A DNA stretch of 36,202 nucleotides from Bacteroidales bacterium. Lineage in GTDB: Bacteria > Bacteroidota > Bacteroidia > Bacteroidales > UBA3824. The notes under the pieces are model-generated. The model had not been told where the DNA came from. It saw nothing but the letters and a program-made list of their open reading frames with translations, and ran no database searches. Shown here in pieces: positions 9,901 to 19,036 of the stretch; positions within the stretch are counted from its first letter, which is position 1, and every line of letters starts with the position of its first letter. The translations under genes were made by a program, and so were the position numbers. The stretch covers positions 1 to 36,202 of the forward strand of contig JAFYFR010000091.1 of assembly GCA_017543645.1 (NCBI GenBank). Reading direction: 5' to 3'.

Positions 9901-10116
9901 TTATTTATACCTGAATGAAATACGTCCCTTTGTCAAATCATAAGGAGACATTTCTACTTTAACTTTGTCGCCTGGCAGGATTTTTATGTAATGCTGCCGC
10001 ATTTTGCCTGATATATGGGCTATTATGGTGTGGCCATTGTCGAGTACTACGCGAAACATGGCGTTCGACAATGCCTCCTGTATAACTCCGTCTTTCTCTA
10101 TTGCTTCTTGTCTCAT
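9901..10116 (-). CDS. infA: Translation initiation factor IF-1
   Basis: The 71-residue protein is a single OB-fold domain with the family motifs [54 protein letters not shown]. It binds the A site of the 30S subunit during initiation. The length equals that of other IF-1 proteins. A 227-base gap with a terminator and a probable promoter separates it from secY, so it probably heads a small infA-rpmJ transcript rather than continuing the main operon. The map gene that often precedes infA is not present. Confidence 0.98.
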   Translation of the reverse strand: MRQEAIEKDGVIQEALSNAMFRVVLDNGHTIIAHISGKMRQHYIKILPGDKVKVEMSPYDLTKGRISFRYK

Positions 10117-10247
10117 AAGCGTTTTATTGGTTTACTTTACAAATTTCGCTTTCCGCGCAATGGAAATATATCACTATGTGCCAAGCAATTTTTGTCTTCT
10201 GTACTGTTTTATAATTATGGCGCAGTGCGCATTAAAGTTTTGCGGTG

Positions 10248-10255
10248 CAAAAATA
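10248..10255 (-). promoter_or_regulatory. Putative -7 promoter box before infA
   Basis: The minus strand carries TATTTTTG, matching TAnnTTTG, about 130 bases before the infA ATG and just downstream of the secY terminator. No clear -33 TTTG lies at the expected distance. If real, it leaves a leader of about 125 bases, unusually long next to the rpsL and rpsM leaders. Confidence 0.45.
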
Positions 10256-10302
10256 TAAAACTTTTAAAATATTTGATGCTTTTTTAAAAAAATTACAAAA
10301 AA

Positions 10303-10332
10303 ATCTTCGACATTCGGAAAAATGCCGAAGAT
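10303..10332 (-). terminator. Intrinsic terminator after secY
   Basis: On the minus strand ATCTTCGGCATT pairs with AATGTCGAAGAT (12 pairs, one G-U) around a six-base loop, followed at once by a run of seven Ts and more Ts after GTAA. It begins 11 bases past the secY stop codon and should end much of the transcription of the str-S10-spc part of the cluster. Confidence 0.85.
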
Positions 10333-10343
10333 ATTTTGTATGT

Positions 10344-11681
10344 CTACATACCAGAGCCTGCGCGACCTTTGATTCGGCCGGACTTCATGAGTCCGTCGTA
10401 GTGGCGCATGAGCAGGTGGCTTTCGATCTGCATCAAAGTGTCAAGTATTACTCCTACGAGAATCAGCAGCGATGTTCCGCCATAGAACTGCGCGAACTGG
10501 TTGTTGACTCCGCAGAGGATAGCAAATACGGGAAGTATGCCGATGATTGCGAGGAATATCGAACCCGGCAGGGTTATTCTCGACATTATCTCGTCAAGTT
10601 TCTCGACGGTGGCTTTTCCGGGTTTGATGCCGGGGATGAAGCCGCCTTTCTTTTTCATATCTTCCGCCATCTGCTGGGGGCTGAATGTGATTGCCGTATA
10701 AAAGTATGTGAATACGATTATGAGCAATGCGTAGGTAAAGTTGTACCAGAAGCCGGTGAAATCGGCGAATGCCGCTGCTATGCCCTGCGTGGTCTCGCTG
10801 TTGAAGCGGGTGAAGAGCAGGGGAATGAACATAAGAGCTTGAGCAAAGATGATGGGCATTACACCTGCTGCGTTGACTTTCAAGGGGAGGTACTGGCGTA
10901 CACCGCCGTACTGCTTGTTGCCTACGATTCTCTTTGCGTACTGTACCGGAATTTTGCGTACTCCTTGTACAAGCAGAATGGAAACTATAAATACTAAGAA
11001 CAGCATTACAAGTTCTACAATGAAAACTATCAGACCGCCGCCTGCGACTTCTTCAACGCACGAAACAAATTCGGCACTGAGAGCAAACGGGAAGCGGGCT
11101 ATAATACCGATCATAATTAATAATGAAATTCCGTTTCCGATACCTTTGTCAGTTATGCGCTCGCCGAGCCACATGATGAACATGGTTCCAGCCGTGAGGA
11201 TTATATAAGACGGCAGTTCGAAACCCCAGAACCCTCTGGCGAGGAACGCCTCCTTGGGCAGCTGGAATTCGAGGTTGGCGAGGTAACTTGGCGCCTGAAT
11301 CATCAGCACCACTACGGTAAGGTAGCGGGTGATTCTGGTGATTTTGCGGTGTCCGCTTTCGCCTTCGCGCTGGAGCCTTTGGAAATAGGGGATAGCCATT
11401 CCCAACAGCTGCACGATAATCGAAGCTGTGATGTACGGCATGATACCGAGTGCGAAGATTGAGGCGTTGGCAAATGCGCCGCCCGAAAACATATTGAGAA
11501 TAGACATGATGCCTTCGTCGGTCTGCTTGGCTAATGCGCTAATCTGGGTGGGGTCGATGCCGGGAAGCACGATGTGCGCTCCTACGCGGTATACGAGTAC
11601 GAACCCGAGTGTGGCGATTATCCTGTTGCGGAGGTCGTCTATTTTCCAAATGTTTTTTAGTGTCTGAATAAAGTTTTTCAT
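10344..11681 (-). CDS. secY: Protein translocase subunit SecY
   Basis: The 445-residue protein is the channel subunit of the SecYEG translocon in the inner membrane. It opens MKNFIQTLKNIWKIDDLRNRIIATLGFVLVYRVGAHIVLPGI, has the plug-region pattern FSGGAFANASIFALGIMPYITASIIVQLL, and about ten hydrophobic segments spread over its length. The cytoplasmic loop motif GIGNGISLLI and the late QMAEDMKKKGGFIPGIKPG are both present. It follows rplO by 12 bases and closes the main transcript, with a strong terminator right after it. Confidence 0.98.
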   Translation of the reverse strand: MKNFIQTLKNIWKIDDLRNRIIATLGFVLVYRVGAHIVLPGIDPTQISALAKQTDEGIMSILNMFSGGAFANASIFALGIMPYITASIIVQLLGMAIPYFQRLQREGESGHRKITRITRYLTVVVLMIQAPSYLANLEFQLPKEAFLARGFWGFELPSYIILTAGTMFIMWLGERITDKGIGNGISLLIMIGIIARFPFALSAEFVSCVEEVAGGGLIVFIVELVMLFLVFIVSILLVQGVRKIPVQYAKRIVGNKQYGGVRQYLPLKVNAAGVMPIIFAQALMFIPLLFTRFNSETTQGIAAAFADFTGFWYNFTYALLIIVFTYFYTAITFSPQQMAEDMKKKGGFIPGIKPGKATVEKLDEIMSRITLPGSIFLAIIGILPVFAILCGVNNQFAQFYGGTSLLILVGVILDTLMQIESHLLMRHYDGLMKSGRIKGRAGSGM

Positions 11682-11693
11682 TAAAGTACGAAT

Positions 11694-12140
11694 TTACAAA
11701 GTATTTACAGTGCCGCTCAGTTTTTCGATCGCTTCTTTGGCAGATTTTGAGAAGGCATGGGCTGTAACGTTGAGTTTTTTGGTGAGTTCGCCGTTGCCTA
11801 AAATCTTTATTCTGTCGTTTTTAGAAGCCAATCCGGATTCACGGATTACATCAATTGTGATGTCGGTAACATTGAGCGTAGTGGCGAGTTGTTCCAAGTC
11901 AGAAATATTGATTACTCTGTACTCTACTCTGTTGCGGTTGTTGAAACCGAATTTGGGAACGCGTCTTACGAGGGGCATCTGTCCACCCTCGAAACCGATT
12001 TTATGCGAATAACCGGAGCGGGATTTAGCTCCTTTGTGACCTCTTGTAGAGGTTCCTCCCCAGCCTGATCCTTGGCCTCTGCCCAATCTTTTCTTGGTTT
12101 TGGTTGATCCTGCTGCCGGTTTTAAATTTGACAAGTCCAT
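11694..12140 (-). CDS. rplO: 50S ribosomal protein L15
   Basis: The 148-residue protein starts MDLSNLKPAAGSTKTKKRLGRGQGSGWGGTSTRGHKGAKSRSG, the Gly/Arg-rich extension that threads into 23S rRNA, then has FEGGQMPLVRRVPKFGF and a globular C-terminal part. It is a late assembly protein of the large subunit. Spacing is 11 bases from rpmD and 12 to secY, the standard spc order. Confidence 0.98.
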   Translation of the reverse strand: MDLSNLKPAAGSTKTKKRLGRGQGSGWGGTSTRGHKGAKSRSGYSHKIGFEGGQMPLVRRVPKFGFNNRNRVEYRVINISDLEQLATTLNVTDITIDVIRESGLASKNDRIKILGNGELTKKLNVTAHAFSKSAKEAIEKLSGTVNTL

Positions 12141-12151
12141 AACTGTAATAA

Positions 12152-12334
12152 TTATTCGTTAATATCTTCTATTTTAACAAGGTGTCTAACTTTGACAATC
12201 ATTCCCATCATGGAGGGCGTGTCTTCTACTATTACGGAAGCACCTATTTTTCTGAGGCCTAATGCGGCTAAGGTTGCTTTCTGGTCTTTGGGCCAGCCGA
12301 TTTTGCTACGGATTTGGGTTACTTTCTTTTTCAT
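12152..12334 (-). CDS. rpmD: 50S ribosomal protein L30
   Basis: The 60-residue protein reads MKKKVTQIRSKIGWPKDQKA at its start and ends HLVKIEDINE, a complete bacterial short L30. The ATG at 12334 is taken as the start; the in-frame TTG two codons upstream adds nothing to the family length. It binds 23S rRNA near the 5S region. It lies 13 bases after rpsE. Confidence 0.96.
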   Translation of the reverse strand: MKKKVTQIRSKIGWPKDQKATLAALGLRKIGASVIVEDTPSMMGMIVKVRHLVKIEDINE

Positions 12335-12347
12335 TTTCAATAATTTT

Positions 12348-12863
12348 CTATCCGTTGAACACTGTGTTGATGTCTACACCGCGGAATTGAGAAACAGACT
12401 GAACGTCTCTCATCATCGACAATGCTTTGAATGTAGCTTTTACCAAGTTGTGGGGGTTTGAAGAGCCTTTCGACTTAGCGAGCACGTCGGTAATGCCAAC
12501 GCTCTCGAGCACTGCACGCATGGCACCGCCGGCTTTTACACCGGTACCGCTTGATGCGGGTTTGAGCAATACGTTTGCGCCGCCGAACTTGGCAACCTGC
12601 TCGTGGGGGATTGTTCCTTTGTAGATAGGAACTTTGATCAGGTTTTTCTTAGCGTCCTCTACACCTTTTGCGATGGCGGTGGTAACTTCGTTGGCTTTGC
12701 CGAGTCCGAAGCCTACCACGCCGTTCTCGTTTCCTACCACTACTATGGCAGCAAATGTGAAGGTGCGTCCTCCTTTGGTAACTTTGGTAACACGATTGAT
12801 TGTAACAAGTCTGTCCTTGAGTTCCAAATCGCTTGTTTTTACTTTTTTATTTCCTGCTATCAT
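12348..12863 (-). CDS. rpsE: 30S ribosomal protein S5
   Basis: The 171-residue protein has the double-stranded RNA-binding fold at the N-terminus ([36 protein letters not shown]) and the C-terminal domain with [19 protein letters not shown]. It lies at the mRNA entry side and affects decoding fidelity. The loop [10 protein letters not shown], where spectinomycin-resistance changes occur in E. coli, looks undisturbed. It follows rplR by 6 bases. Confidence 0.98.
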   Translation of the reverse strand: MIAGNKKVKTSDLELKDRLVTINRVTKVTKGGRTFTFAAIVVVGNENGVVGFGLGKANEVTTAIAKGVEDAKKNLIKVPIYKGTIPHEQVAKFGGANVLLKPASSGTGVKAGGAMRAVLESVGITDVLAKSKGSSNPHNLVKATFKALSMMRDVQSVSQFRGVDINTVFNG

Positions 12864-12869
12864 AATTTC

Positions 12870-13226
12870 TTAGAATATTAAACCACCTTCGCGGGCAGCG
12901 TCGGCAAGCGCCTGCACTCTGCCGTGATAAAGGTAACCGTTTCTGTCAAATACTACTGTGCTGTATCCAGCCGCTTTAGCTTTTTCAGCAATGGCTTTTC
13001 CTACCAGTCTGGCTTGTTCGGTTTTTGTAACCTTCTGGTCGGAAATATCCTTTACTTTTGAAGATGTTGCGACTAATGTTACGTGATTAACATCGTCGAT
13101 AAGTTGAACAAAGATGTTTCTGTTGCTTCTGTACACGCTGAGTCTCGGACGCTCTACGCTGCCCGAAATTTTCTTGCGGATACGGTATTTTATTCTTTGC
13201 CTTCTTTCTTGCTTAGTTAAAGCCAT
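12870..13226 (-). CDS. rplR: 50S ribosomal protein L18
   Basis: The 118-residue protein has the 5S rRNA-binding features of L18: a basic start ([22 protein letters not shown]), [20 protein letters not shown], and the end [21 protein letters not shown]. With L5 it forms the 5S rRNP that docks on the central protuberance. Normal length; 27 bases after rplF. Confidence 0.98.
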   Translation of the reverse strand: MALTKQERRQRIKYRIRKKISGSVERPRLSVYRSNRNIFVQLIDDVNHVTLVATSSKVKDISDQKVTKTEQARLVGKAIAEKAKAAGYSTVVFDRNGYLYHGRVQALADAAREGGLIF

Positions 13227-13253
13227 TTTGAATAAAATTTAATTAGTTAATAC

Positions 13254-13820
13254 TTAGGACTTGGAACCCGAAGCGGCTTTACCGGCCTTTCTGCGTATTA
13301 CCTCGTCAACAAACTTGATACCTTTACCCTTGTACGGCTCGGGAGCTCTGAACGAACGTATCTTTGCTGCCACTTGGCCAAGGAGCTGCTTGTCGCAGCT
13401 TGTGAGGGTGATGATAGGGTTGGAACGTTTCTCCTGCGCAACTTCCACCTTGATTTCAGCGGGAAGTTCGATAAGGATGTTGTGCGAATAGCCGACTGAG
13501 ATGTCGAGCAACTGACCCTGCGAGGATGCTCTGAATCCCACGCCAACCATTTCTTGTTTAAGAGTAAATCCTTCAGACACACCTTTTACCATGTTGTTAA
13601 TCAGGGCGCGGTAAAGTCCGTGGAGCGACCTGTTCTGTTTGTCATCGTTAGGACGTGAAACTTTAATTTCACCGTCTTTTACTTCAACTTTGATGTTAGG
13701 ATTCACCTTTTGCTTCAATTCACCAAGCTTGCCTTTAACGACTACGGTATTGTTCTTGTCGTCTACGGTTACTTGTACCCCGCTGGGGATTTGAACGGGC
13801 AATTTTCCTATTCTTGACAT
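13254..13820 (-). CDS. rplF: 50S ribosomal protein L6
   Basis: The 188-residue protein consists of two similar alpha/beta domains, the mark of L6. The first starts MSRIGKLPVQIPSGVQV; the second carries the signature EPYKGKGIKFVDEVIRRKAGKA near the end, which binds 23S rRNA next to the factor-binding site used by EF-G. Slightly longer than in E. coli through a short C-terminal tail. It follows rpsH by 15 bases. Confidence 0.98.
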   Translation of the reverse strand: MSRIGKLPVQIPSGVQVTVDDKNNTVVVKGKLGELKQKVNPNIKVEVKDGEIKVSRPNDDKQNRSLHGLYRALINNMVKGVSEGFTLKQEMVGVGFRASSQGQLLDISVGYSHNILIELPAEIKVEVAQEKRSNPIITLTSCDKQLLGQVAAKIRSFRAPEPYKGKGIKFVDEVIRRKAGKAASGSKS

Positions 13821-13835
13821 TGTGTTTAAATTTTT

Positions 13836-14225
13836 TTAATAAACGTAACAAATTACCTCGCCGCCGATATTCTGAGTTCTGGCTTCTTTATCGGTCATGA
13901 TACCTTTTGAGGTGGAAACTACAGCTATGCCTAATCCGTTGAGCACACGGGGCATGTCTTTGCAAGAAGAGTAGATGCGCAGACCGGGTTTAGAAACACG
14001 TGTGATGCTCTGGATGGCCGATTCTTTTGTTTCCGGATTGTATTTCAAAGCTATTTTGATTGTACGGTTTTCGTCATCGAATTTGTAGCTGAGAATATAA
14101 CCTTTTGTAAAAAGTATTTTGGTAATTTCTTTTTTAACATTTGATGCTGGCACTTCCACGATTCTGTGTTTGGCCGCTACGGCGTTTCTGATACGGGTCA
14201 AGAAATCTGCAATAGTATCTGTCAT
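13836..14225 (-). CDS. rpsH: 30S ribosomal protein S8
   Basis: The 129-residue protein starts MTDTIADFLTRIRNAVAAKH and ends with the RNA-binding signature STSKGIMTDKEARTQNIGGEVICYVY. It binds the central domain of 16S rRNA. In E. coli S8 also represses the spc operon by binding mRNA near rplE; no matching structure was identified here. It lies 23 bases after rpsN. Confidence 0.98.
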   Translation of the reverse strand: MTDTIADFLTRIRNAVAAKHRIVEVPASNVKKEITKILFTKGYILSYKFDDENRTIKIALKYNPETKESAIQSITRVSKPGLRIYSSCKDMPRVLNGLGIAVVSTSKGIMTDKEARTQNIGGEVICYVY

Positions 14226-14248
14226 TATTGTGTGTTTTTAAATAAATA

Positions 14249-14518
14249 TTACCAACTTGCTTTTTTTACACCGGGTAAAAGGCCGTTAGAAGCCATTTCG
14301 CGGAATTGGATGCGGCTGATGCCGAAGAGTCTCATGTATCCTCTCGGACGTCCAGTGAGCTTGCAGCGGTTGTGCAAGCGGATGGGGTTTGAGTTTCTCG
14401 GGAGCTTCTGCAATCCTACATAGTCGCCTTCTGCTTTGAGTTTAGCTCTTTTCTCGGCGTATTTAGCTATAAGTTTCGCACGTTTTACTTCACGTGCCTT
14501 CATTGATTCCTTTGCCAT
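14249..14518 (-). CDS. rpsN: 30S ribosomal protein S14, long zinc-free type
   Basis: The 89-residue protein is the long form: an Ala/Lys-rich helical N-terminal half ([20 protein letters not shown]) and the C-terminal half with [22 protein letters not shown] and the end [11 protein letters not shown]. The CxxC pairs of the short zinc-binding S14 are missing; only one Cys is present. It sits in the 30S head. It follows rplE by 9 bases. Confidence 0.97.
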   Translation of the reverse strand: MAKESMKAREVKRAKLIAKYAEKRAKLKAEGDYVGLQKLPRNSNPIRLHNRCKLTGRPRGYMRLFGISRIQFREMASNGLLPGVKKASW

Positions 14519-14527
14519 TTTGTTCTG

Positions 14528-15073
14528 TTATTTTTTAAAAGGTAATCCGAAATTCTGCATTAGTTTGAAACCTTCTTCGTCGGTTTTGGCAGTGGTTACG
14601 AAAGTGATGTTCATACCCATGATTTTGGAAACTTTGTCGATGTCAATTTCGGGGAAGATGATCTGTTCCTTGATACCGAGGGTGTAGTTTCCTTTTCCGT
14701 CGAATTTGCCAGCTATACCGTTGAAGTCGCGGATACGGGGAAGCGAAATGGCGATAAGTCTTTCGAGGAATTCATACATGCGATCTCGGCGCAGTGTTAC
14801 CATAACACCGATGGGCATACCCTTGCGGAGTTTGAAGTTTGATATGTCCTTGCGCGAGGTGGTGGCTACAGGCTTCTGTCCTGTGATTGCGGAAATTTCG
14901 GCGATTGATGTGTCGATAAGCTTCTTGTCGGCAGTGGCTGCGCCGATACCTTGGTTGATGATGATTTTGGTGAGGCGGGGTACTTGCATAACAGTCTTGT
15001 ATCCAAACTCCTTCATCAGCGCGGGTATAATTTCCTGCGTGTACTTAGATTTTAATGTCGGTACGTATTGCAT
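14528..15073 (-). CDS. rplE: 50S ribosomal protein L5
   Basis: The 181-residue protein binds 5S rRNA and forms the intersubunit bridge with S13. Motifs seen: the N-terminal helix [34 protein letters not shown], the [26 protein letters not shown] signature, and the end of the fold at FGLPFKK. Only one base separates it from rplX, so coupled translation is likely. Confidence 0.98.
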   Translation of the reverse strand: MQYVPTLKSKYTQEIIPALMKEFGYKTVMQVPRLTKIIINQGIGAATADKKLIDTSIAEISAITGQKPVATTSRKDISNFKLRKGMPIGVMVTLRRDRMYEFLERLIAISLPRIRDFNGIAGKFDGKGNYTLGIKEQIIFPEIDIDKVSKIMGMNITFVTTAKTDEEGFKLMQNFGLPFKK

Positions 15074-15074
15074 T

Positions 15075-15416
15075 TTACTTTATCTCCTTTTTGTCTTTAG
15101 ATTTTTTTGAATAACGTACTAACCTCATTTTGCCGTCGTTGCCTTCTACGAGTTTGCGACCGATGCGGGTTGGCTTGTCGGTTTCGGGACAAATAACCAT
15201 AAGGTTAGAGATGTGGATTGGCGCCGGTTTTTCTTCGAATCCGCCGTTCTGGTTTTTGTTGTTGGGCTTCACAGCTTTTTTAACAATGTTGACGCCCTCT
15301 ACGATTGCGCGGTTCTTTTTCACGAGCACTTCCAACACTCTTCCTCTTGTGCCTCTGTATTCGCCAGAGTTGACAATAACGGTGTCTCCTTTTTTAATGT
15401 GCAGTTTCTGTGACAT
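15075..15416 (-). CDS. rplX: 50S ribosomal protein L24
   Basis: The 113-residue protein has the KOW motif near the start ([24 protein letters not shown]), followed by [12 protein letters not shown] and a basic tail. It is an early 23S rRNA-binding protein located at the tunnel exit. It lies 18 bases after rplN and one base before rplE. Confidence 0.98.
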   Translation of the reverse strand: MSQKLHIKKGDTVIVNSGEYRGTRGRVLEVLVKKNRAIVEGVNIVKKAVKPNNKNQNGGFEEKPAPIHISNLMVICPETDKPTRIGRKLVEGNDGKMRLVRYSKKSKDKKEIK

Positions 15417-15434
15417 TTGTTTTAATACTTTAAA

Positions 15435-15800
15435 TTACAAAACTTCAGGAGCTAAAGATACGATTTTCATATAGTTGGCACGGAGCTCTCTTGCTACGGG
15501 GCCAAAGATACGTGTGCCTCTTAGTTCTCCTGCATTGTTGAGCAGCACTACGGCGTTGTCGTCGAAACGGATGTACGAGCCGTCTGCTCTTCTGATTTCT
15601 TTGTTGGTGCGTACTATAACTGCCTTGGATACTGTTCCCTTCTTGATGTCTCCGGAGGGAAGCGCGCTCTTGACTGTTACAACCACCTTGTCGCCGACTG
15701 AGGCGTATCTGCGTCCTGTTCCGCCGAGGACGCGGATGCAGAGGACTTCTTTTGCGCCGCTGTTGTCTGCGACAGTCATTCTTGTTTCTTGCTGTATCAT
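15435..15800 (-). CDS. rplN: 50S ribosomal protein L14
   Basis: The 121-residue protein matches the highly conserved L14 length. Motifs seen: [43 protein letters not shown] and [11 protein letters not shown]. It contacts 16S rRNA in an intersubunit bridge and is the docking site of the silencing factor RsfS in other bacteria. One base separates it from rpsQ. Confidence 0.98.
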   Translation of the reverse strand: MIQQETRMTVADNSGAKEVLCIRVLGGTGRRYASVGDKVVVTVKSALPSGDIKKGTVSKAVIVRTNKEIRRADGSYIRFDDNAVVLLNNAGELRGTRIFGPVARELRANYMKIVSLAPEVL

Positions 15801-15801
15801 T

Positions 15802-16080
15802 TTATTTAGCTCTTTCTACGATTTCAACTAATCTCCAGTTTTTGCGTTTGCTCAACGGACGTGTTTCCATAATGCGTACTGTGTCGCCGATGTTGCAGGT
15901 GTTCTCTTCGTCGTGTGCCACGAATTTCTTGGTGCGAAGGATGAACTTTCCGTACTTGGGGTGCATCATTTTGCGTTTTACCTCAACGACGATAGATTTC
16001 TGCATTTTGTTGCTGACTACCACTCCGATACGCTCTTTTCTAAAGTTGCGTACAACTTCTTCCTTTTTAACTTCTTCCAT
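15802..16080 (-). CDS. rpsQ: 30S ribosomal protein S17
   Basis: The 92-residue protein has the OB-fold motifs of S17: [33 protein letters not shown] and [25 protein letters not shown]. An acidic-basic N-terminal stretch ([13 protein letters not shown]) makes it slightly longer than the E. coli form. It binds the 5' domain of 16S rRNA. Nine bases separate it from rpmC. Confidence 0.98.
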   Translation of the reverse strand: MEEVKKEEVVRNFRKERIGVVVSNKMQKSIVVEVKRKMMHPKYGKFILRTKKFVAHDEENTCNIGDTVRIMETRPLSKRKNWRLVEIVERAK

Positions 16081-16089
16081 GGTGCGAAT

Positions 16090-16302
16090 CTATTGAACGT
16101 TTTTTAATTCTCTACTGCGTTTCTCTGCCAACAGTCTTGCAATGTATCTGCGTTTGTGACGTATCTGTAAAGGATTATCGATAGGTGAAATCGAATGGTT
16201 GAGTTTCATCTTGGTATACTCCATGGTTACAGTCTTGATTTTTTCGTCAAGCTCCGCGGTAGTCAAATCCTTGATTTCTTTGTTTATTTCTGAACTTTTC
16301 AT
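16090..16302 (-). CDS. rpmC: 50S ribosomal protein L29
   Basis: The 70-residue, all-helical protein has the L29 pattern: EINKEIKDLTTAELDEKIKTV, then PLQIRHKRRYIARLLAEKRSRE. L29 lies at the tunnel exit, by the docking site of trigger factor and SRP. Its ATG shares one base with the rplP stop (TAATG), so translation is probably coupled. Confidence 0.97.
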   Translation of the reverse strand: MKSSEINKEIKDLTTAELDEKIKTVTMEYTKMKLNHSISPIDNPLQIRHKRRYIARLLAEKRSRELKNVQ

Positions 16303-16736
16303 TATTCGTTGCTTAAAGTGTTGACATAATCACGTCTTACGATAAATTTAGTTTTGATGGGAAGCTTCTGCGCTGCGAGACGGAGTGCTTCTTTGGCGAT
16401 TTCGTAGGGTACTCCGTCGGTCTCGAACATGATGCGTCCGGGTGTTACGGGTGCTACGAAATATTCCGGCTGGCCTTTACCTTTACCCATGCGGACTTCG
16501 GCGGGTTTCTTGGTGACGGGTTTGTCGGGGAATATGCGGATCCAAATCTGTCCTTCGCGCTGCATCTTACGCGAGATTGCCTGACGGGCGGCTTCGATTT
16601 GGCGTCCTGTGATCCAAAAGTTCTCTAATGCTTTAAGGGCGAATGATCCGAATGCGATTTCGTGGCCTCTCTGAGCGAGTCCTCTCATGCGGCCCTTCTG
16701 CATTTTTCTGTATTTTGTTTTTTTCGGCTGTAACAT
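16302..16736 (-). CDS. rplP: 50S ribosomal protein L16
   Basis: The 144-residue protein starts [19 protein letters not shown] and has the L16 signatures [26 protein letters not shown] and [21 protein letters not shown], the loop that reaches toward the peptidyl-transferase centre. It helps place the A-site tRNA. It follows rpsC by 28 bases and overlaps rpmC by one base. Confidence 0.98.
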   Translation of the reverse strand: MLQPKKTKYRKMQKGRMRGLAQRGHEIAFGSFALKALENFWITGRQIEAARQAISRKMQREGQIWIRIFPDKPVTKKPAEVRMGKGKGQPEYFVAPVTPGRIMFETDGVPYEIAKEALRLAAQKLPIKTKFIVRRDYVNTLSNE

Positions 16737-16764
16737 TTTTCTAAACTTTAATTGTTAAAGAAAC

Positions 16765-17463
16765 TTACTTTTGTCTTTTCGGTTTGAAAGGAGGTCTCGG
16801 TTTCGGTTTGGAACCGATGTTGGGAGTGAGGTCTCTTTTGCCGTAGACTTCGCCTTTACAAATCCATACTTTTATGCCGATGCGGCCTACTTTTGTGTGG
16901 GCTTCGGCAAATGCATAATCGATATCGGCTCTTAAAGTGTGCAAGGGGATTCTTCCCTCTTTGAAAGCTTCGCAGCGTGCCATTTCGGCTCCGTTGAGGC
17001 GTCCTGATATGACGAACTTGATGCCTTCGGCTCCCATTCTCATTGTTGACGAAACTGCCATCTTGATTGCTCTGCGGTAGGCGATTTTGCCTTCGAGCTG
17101 GCGTGCTACATTGTTGGCTACGATTACTGCGTCGAGTTCGGGACGTTTGATTTCGAAGATGTTGATCTGCACTTCCTTGTTGGTGATATTTTTCAACTCT
17201 TCTTTGATTTTGTCCACTTCCTGTCCGCCTTTTCCGATGATGATGCCCGGACGTGCGGTGTTTACTGTTACAGTAATGAGCTTGAGGGTTCTTTCGATGA
17301 TGATCTTGGAGATGCTGGCCTTAGCGAGGCGGACGTTGAGGTACTTGCGTATCTTGTCGTCCTCTACGATTTTCTCTGCGTAGCTCTTACCGTCGTACCA
17401 GTTTGAATCCCAGCCTTTTATGATTCCCAACCTGTTGCTGATCGGATTAGTTTTCTGTCCCAT
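16765..17463 (-). CDS. rpsC: 30S ribosomal protein S3
   Basis: The 232-residue protein has the N-terminal KH domain with the GxxG loop GIIIGKGG (about 73-80) and the C-terminal domain with [10 protein letters not shown] and [10 protein letters not shown]. It lines the mRNA entry channel and takes part in helicase activity of the ribosome. The end is a basic Pro-rich tail ([14 protein letters not shown]). Its ATG lies inside rplV, with a 17-base overlap in another frame. Confidence 0.98.
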   Translation of the reverse strand: MGQKTNPISNRLGIIKGWDSNWYDGKSYAEKIVEDDKIRKYLNVRLAKASISKIIIERTLKLITVTVNTARPGIIIGKGGQEVDKIKEELKNITNKEVQINIFEIKRPELDAVIVANNVARQLEGKIAYRRAIKMAVSSTMRMGAEGIKFVISGRLNGAEMARCEAFKEGRIPLHTLRADIDYAFAEAHTKVGRIGIKVWICKGEVYGKRDLTPNIGSKPKPRPPFKPKRQK

Positions 17464-17884
17464 TTATTTCTTCTTTATTTTCTTTGGTACCTAAAATAAT
17501 TGTAACGTGGTTAGATCTCTTTCTGATCCTGTAGGCGCGGCCTTGGGGAGCAGGGTTGAGTCTTTTCAGCATTCTTGCGCCGTCTACCTTTACTTCTTTT
17601 ACATAGAGGTCGGCGTCTTCGAGACGTGCGTTTTCGTTCTTGCTGACCCAGTTTGCGATAGCCGACTGCAGAAGTTTTCTCAACTTGATGGCTGCTTCCT
17701 GGGGAGAGAACTGAAGTATGTCTAATGCTTTGTTGGCGGGCTGGTTTCTGATAAGTCCGGCTACAAGGCGCATTTTTCTGGGAGAGGTCGGGTTGTTTCT
17801 CAAAATAGCAAAAGCGACGTTTTTCTTCTGCTCTTTCAGTTTCTGTGCTCTGACTGTCTTCTTGGTTCGTTTTGTTTCACCCAT
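17447..17884 (-). CDS. rplV: 50S ribosomal protein L22
   Basis: The 145-residue protein has the L22 core ([33 protein letters not shown], and the hairpin [30 protein letters not shown] that lines the exit tunnel). It is about 35 residues longer than in E. coli, through a basic N-terminal extension ([18 protein letters not shown]) and an acidic tail. The tunnel-hairpin sequence looks intact. It overlaps rpsC by 17 bases. Confidence 0.98.
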   Translation of the reverse strand: MGETKRTKKTVRAQKLKEQKKNVAFAILRNNPTSPRKMRLVAGLIRNQPANKALDILQFSPQEAAIKLRKLLQSAIANWVSKNENARLEDADLYVKEVKVDGARMLKRLNPAPQGRAYRIRKRSNHVTIILGTKENKEEINGTEN

Positions 17885-17922
17885 TTTAGTATCTCTTTAT
17901 TAAATGGTCTAACTAATTTTTA

Positions 17923-18189
17923 TTACTTTTTGTTTCCTCCGTGGCCTCTGAATGTACGAGTGGGGGCAAATTCGCCGAACTTGTGTCCTACCATGTTTTC
18001 GGTTACGTATACGGGTATGAACTTGTTGCCGTTGTGTATGGCTACTGTGTGTCCAACGAAGTCGGGGGAAATAACTGATGCTCTTGCCCATGATTTGACT
18101 ACTGATTTCTTGCCGGATTCGTTCATGGCAAGAATTTTCTTCTCGAGGTTGTAATCGATGAACGGGCCTTTTTTAATTGAACGACTCAT
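17923..18189 (-). CDS. rpsS: 30S ribosomal protein S19
   Basis: The 88-residue protein starts [20 protein letters not shown] and has the signature [42 protein letters not shown]. With S13 it forms part of the 30S head near the P-site. Normal length. It lies 17 bases after rplB and 38 before rplV. Confidence 0.98.
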   Translation of the reverse strand: MSRSIKKGPFIDYNLEKKILAMNESGKKSVVKSWARASVISPDFVGHTVAIHNGNKFIPVYVTENMVGHKFGEFAPTRTFRGHGGNKK

Positions 18190-18206
18190 GATTGAATATG
18201 CATTAA

Positions 18207-19031
18207 TTATTTACTTCTTCTTTCGATTATAAACTTGTTTGTGCTCTTTTTAGGTTTGCGGGTCTTAAAGCCTTTGGCCAGCAAGCCTTTGCGTGATCTC
18301 GGGTGACCGCCTGATGCGCGACCTTCGCCACCGCCCATGGGGTGGTCGACAGGGTTCATTACAACACCGCGGTTGTGAGGTCTGCGGCCTTGCCAACGTG
18401 AACGTCCTGCTTTGCCGCTCTTCTCGAGTTCGTGGTCGCCGTTGGATACGCTTCCGATTGTGGCTTTGCATGTAACAAGGATCATTCTTGTCTCGCCAGA
18501 AGGAAGTTTCACAATTGCATATTTGCCGTCTCTTGCAGTAAGCTGGGCATACGAACCTGCGCTTCTTGCTAATACACCGCCTTCACCGGGGTGCAGTTCG
18601 ATGTTGTGGATAATGGTTCCCAATGGAATTTCAGAGAGGTAGAGCGCGTTGCCAATTTCAGGTGCGGCGCCTTTGCCTGCTACGATTTTCTGTCCTACCT
18701 GTATGCCGTTGGGTGCTACGATGTAGCGTTTCTCGCCGTCGGCGTAAAATACGAGCGCGATACGGGCTGTACGGTTGGGGTCGTATTCTATTGTTTTCAC
18801 TGTGCCGGGGACACCTTCTTTGTTGCGCAAGAAGTCGATTATTCTGTATTTTTGTTTGTGTCCACCGCCTATGTAGCGTACAGTCATCTTTCCAGTGTGG
18901 TTACGACCGCCTGATTTGGCGTAACCAAATGTCAATGACTTTTCGGGTCTTGTAGCGGTAATTTCTTCGAATGTACCTAAAACTTTTCCTCTTTGTCCCG
19001 GAGTTGTCGGTTTAAATTGTCTTACTGCCAT
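18207..19031 (-). CDS. rplB: 50S ribosomal protein L2
   Basis: The 274-residue protein has the N-terminal OB-like domain and the C-terminal SH3-like domain of L2. The conserved loop [19 protein letters not shown] contains the His equivalent to E. coli His229, which lies close to the peptidyl-transferase centre. Met instead of the second His in HPH is, to my knowledge, usual in Bacteroidota. It is needed for subunit association. Five bases separate it from rplW. Confidence 0.98.
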   Translation of the reverse strand: MAVRQFKPTTPGQRGKVLGTFEEITATRPEKSLTFGYAKSGGRNHTGKMTVRYIGGGHKQKYRIIDFLRNKEGVPGTVKTIEYDPNRTARIALVFYADGEKRYIVAPNGIQVGQKIVAGKGAAPEIGNALYLSEIPLGTIIHNIELHPGEGGVLARSAGSYAQLTARDGKYAIVKLPSGETRMILVTCKATIGSVSNGDHELEKSGKAGRSRWQGRRPHNRGVVMNPVDHPMGGGEGRASGGHPRSRKGLLAKGFKTRKPKKSTNKFIIERRSK

Positions 19032-19036
19032 TTTGT

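Noticed and set aside
10245..10997. 250-codon plus-strand frame opposite secY
   Set aside because: It runs through the secY terminator and is antisense to a certain gene.
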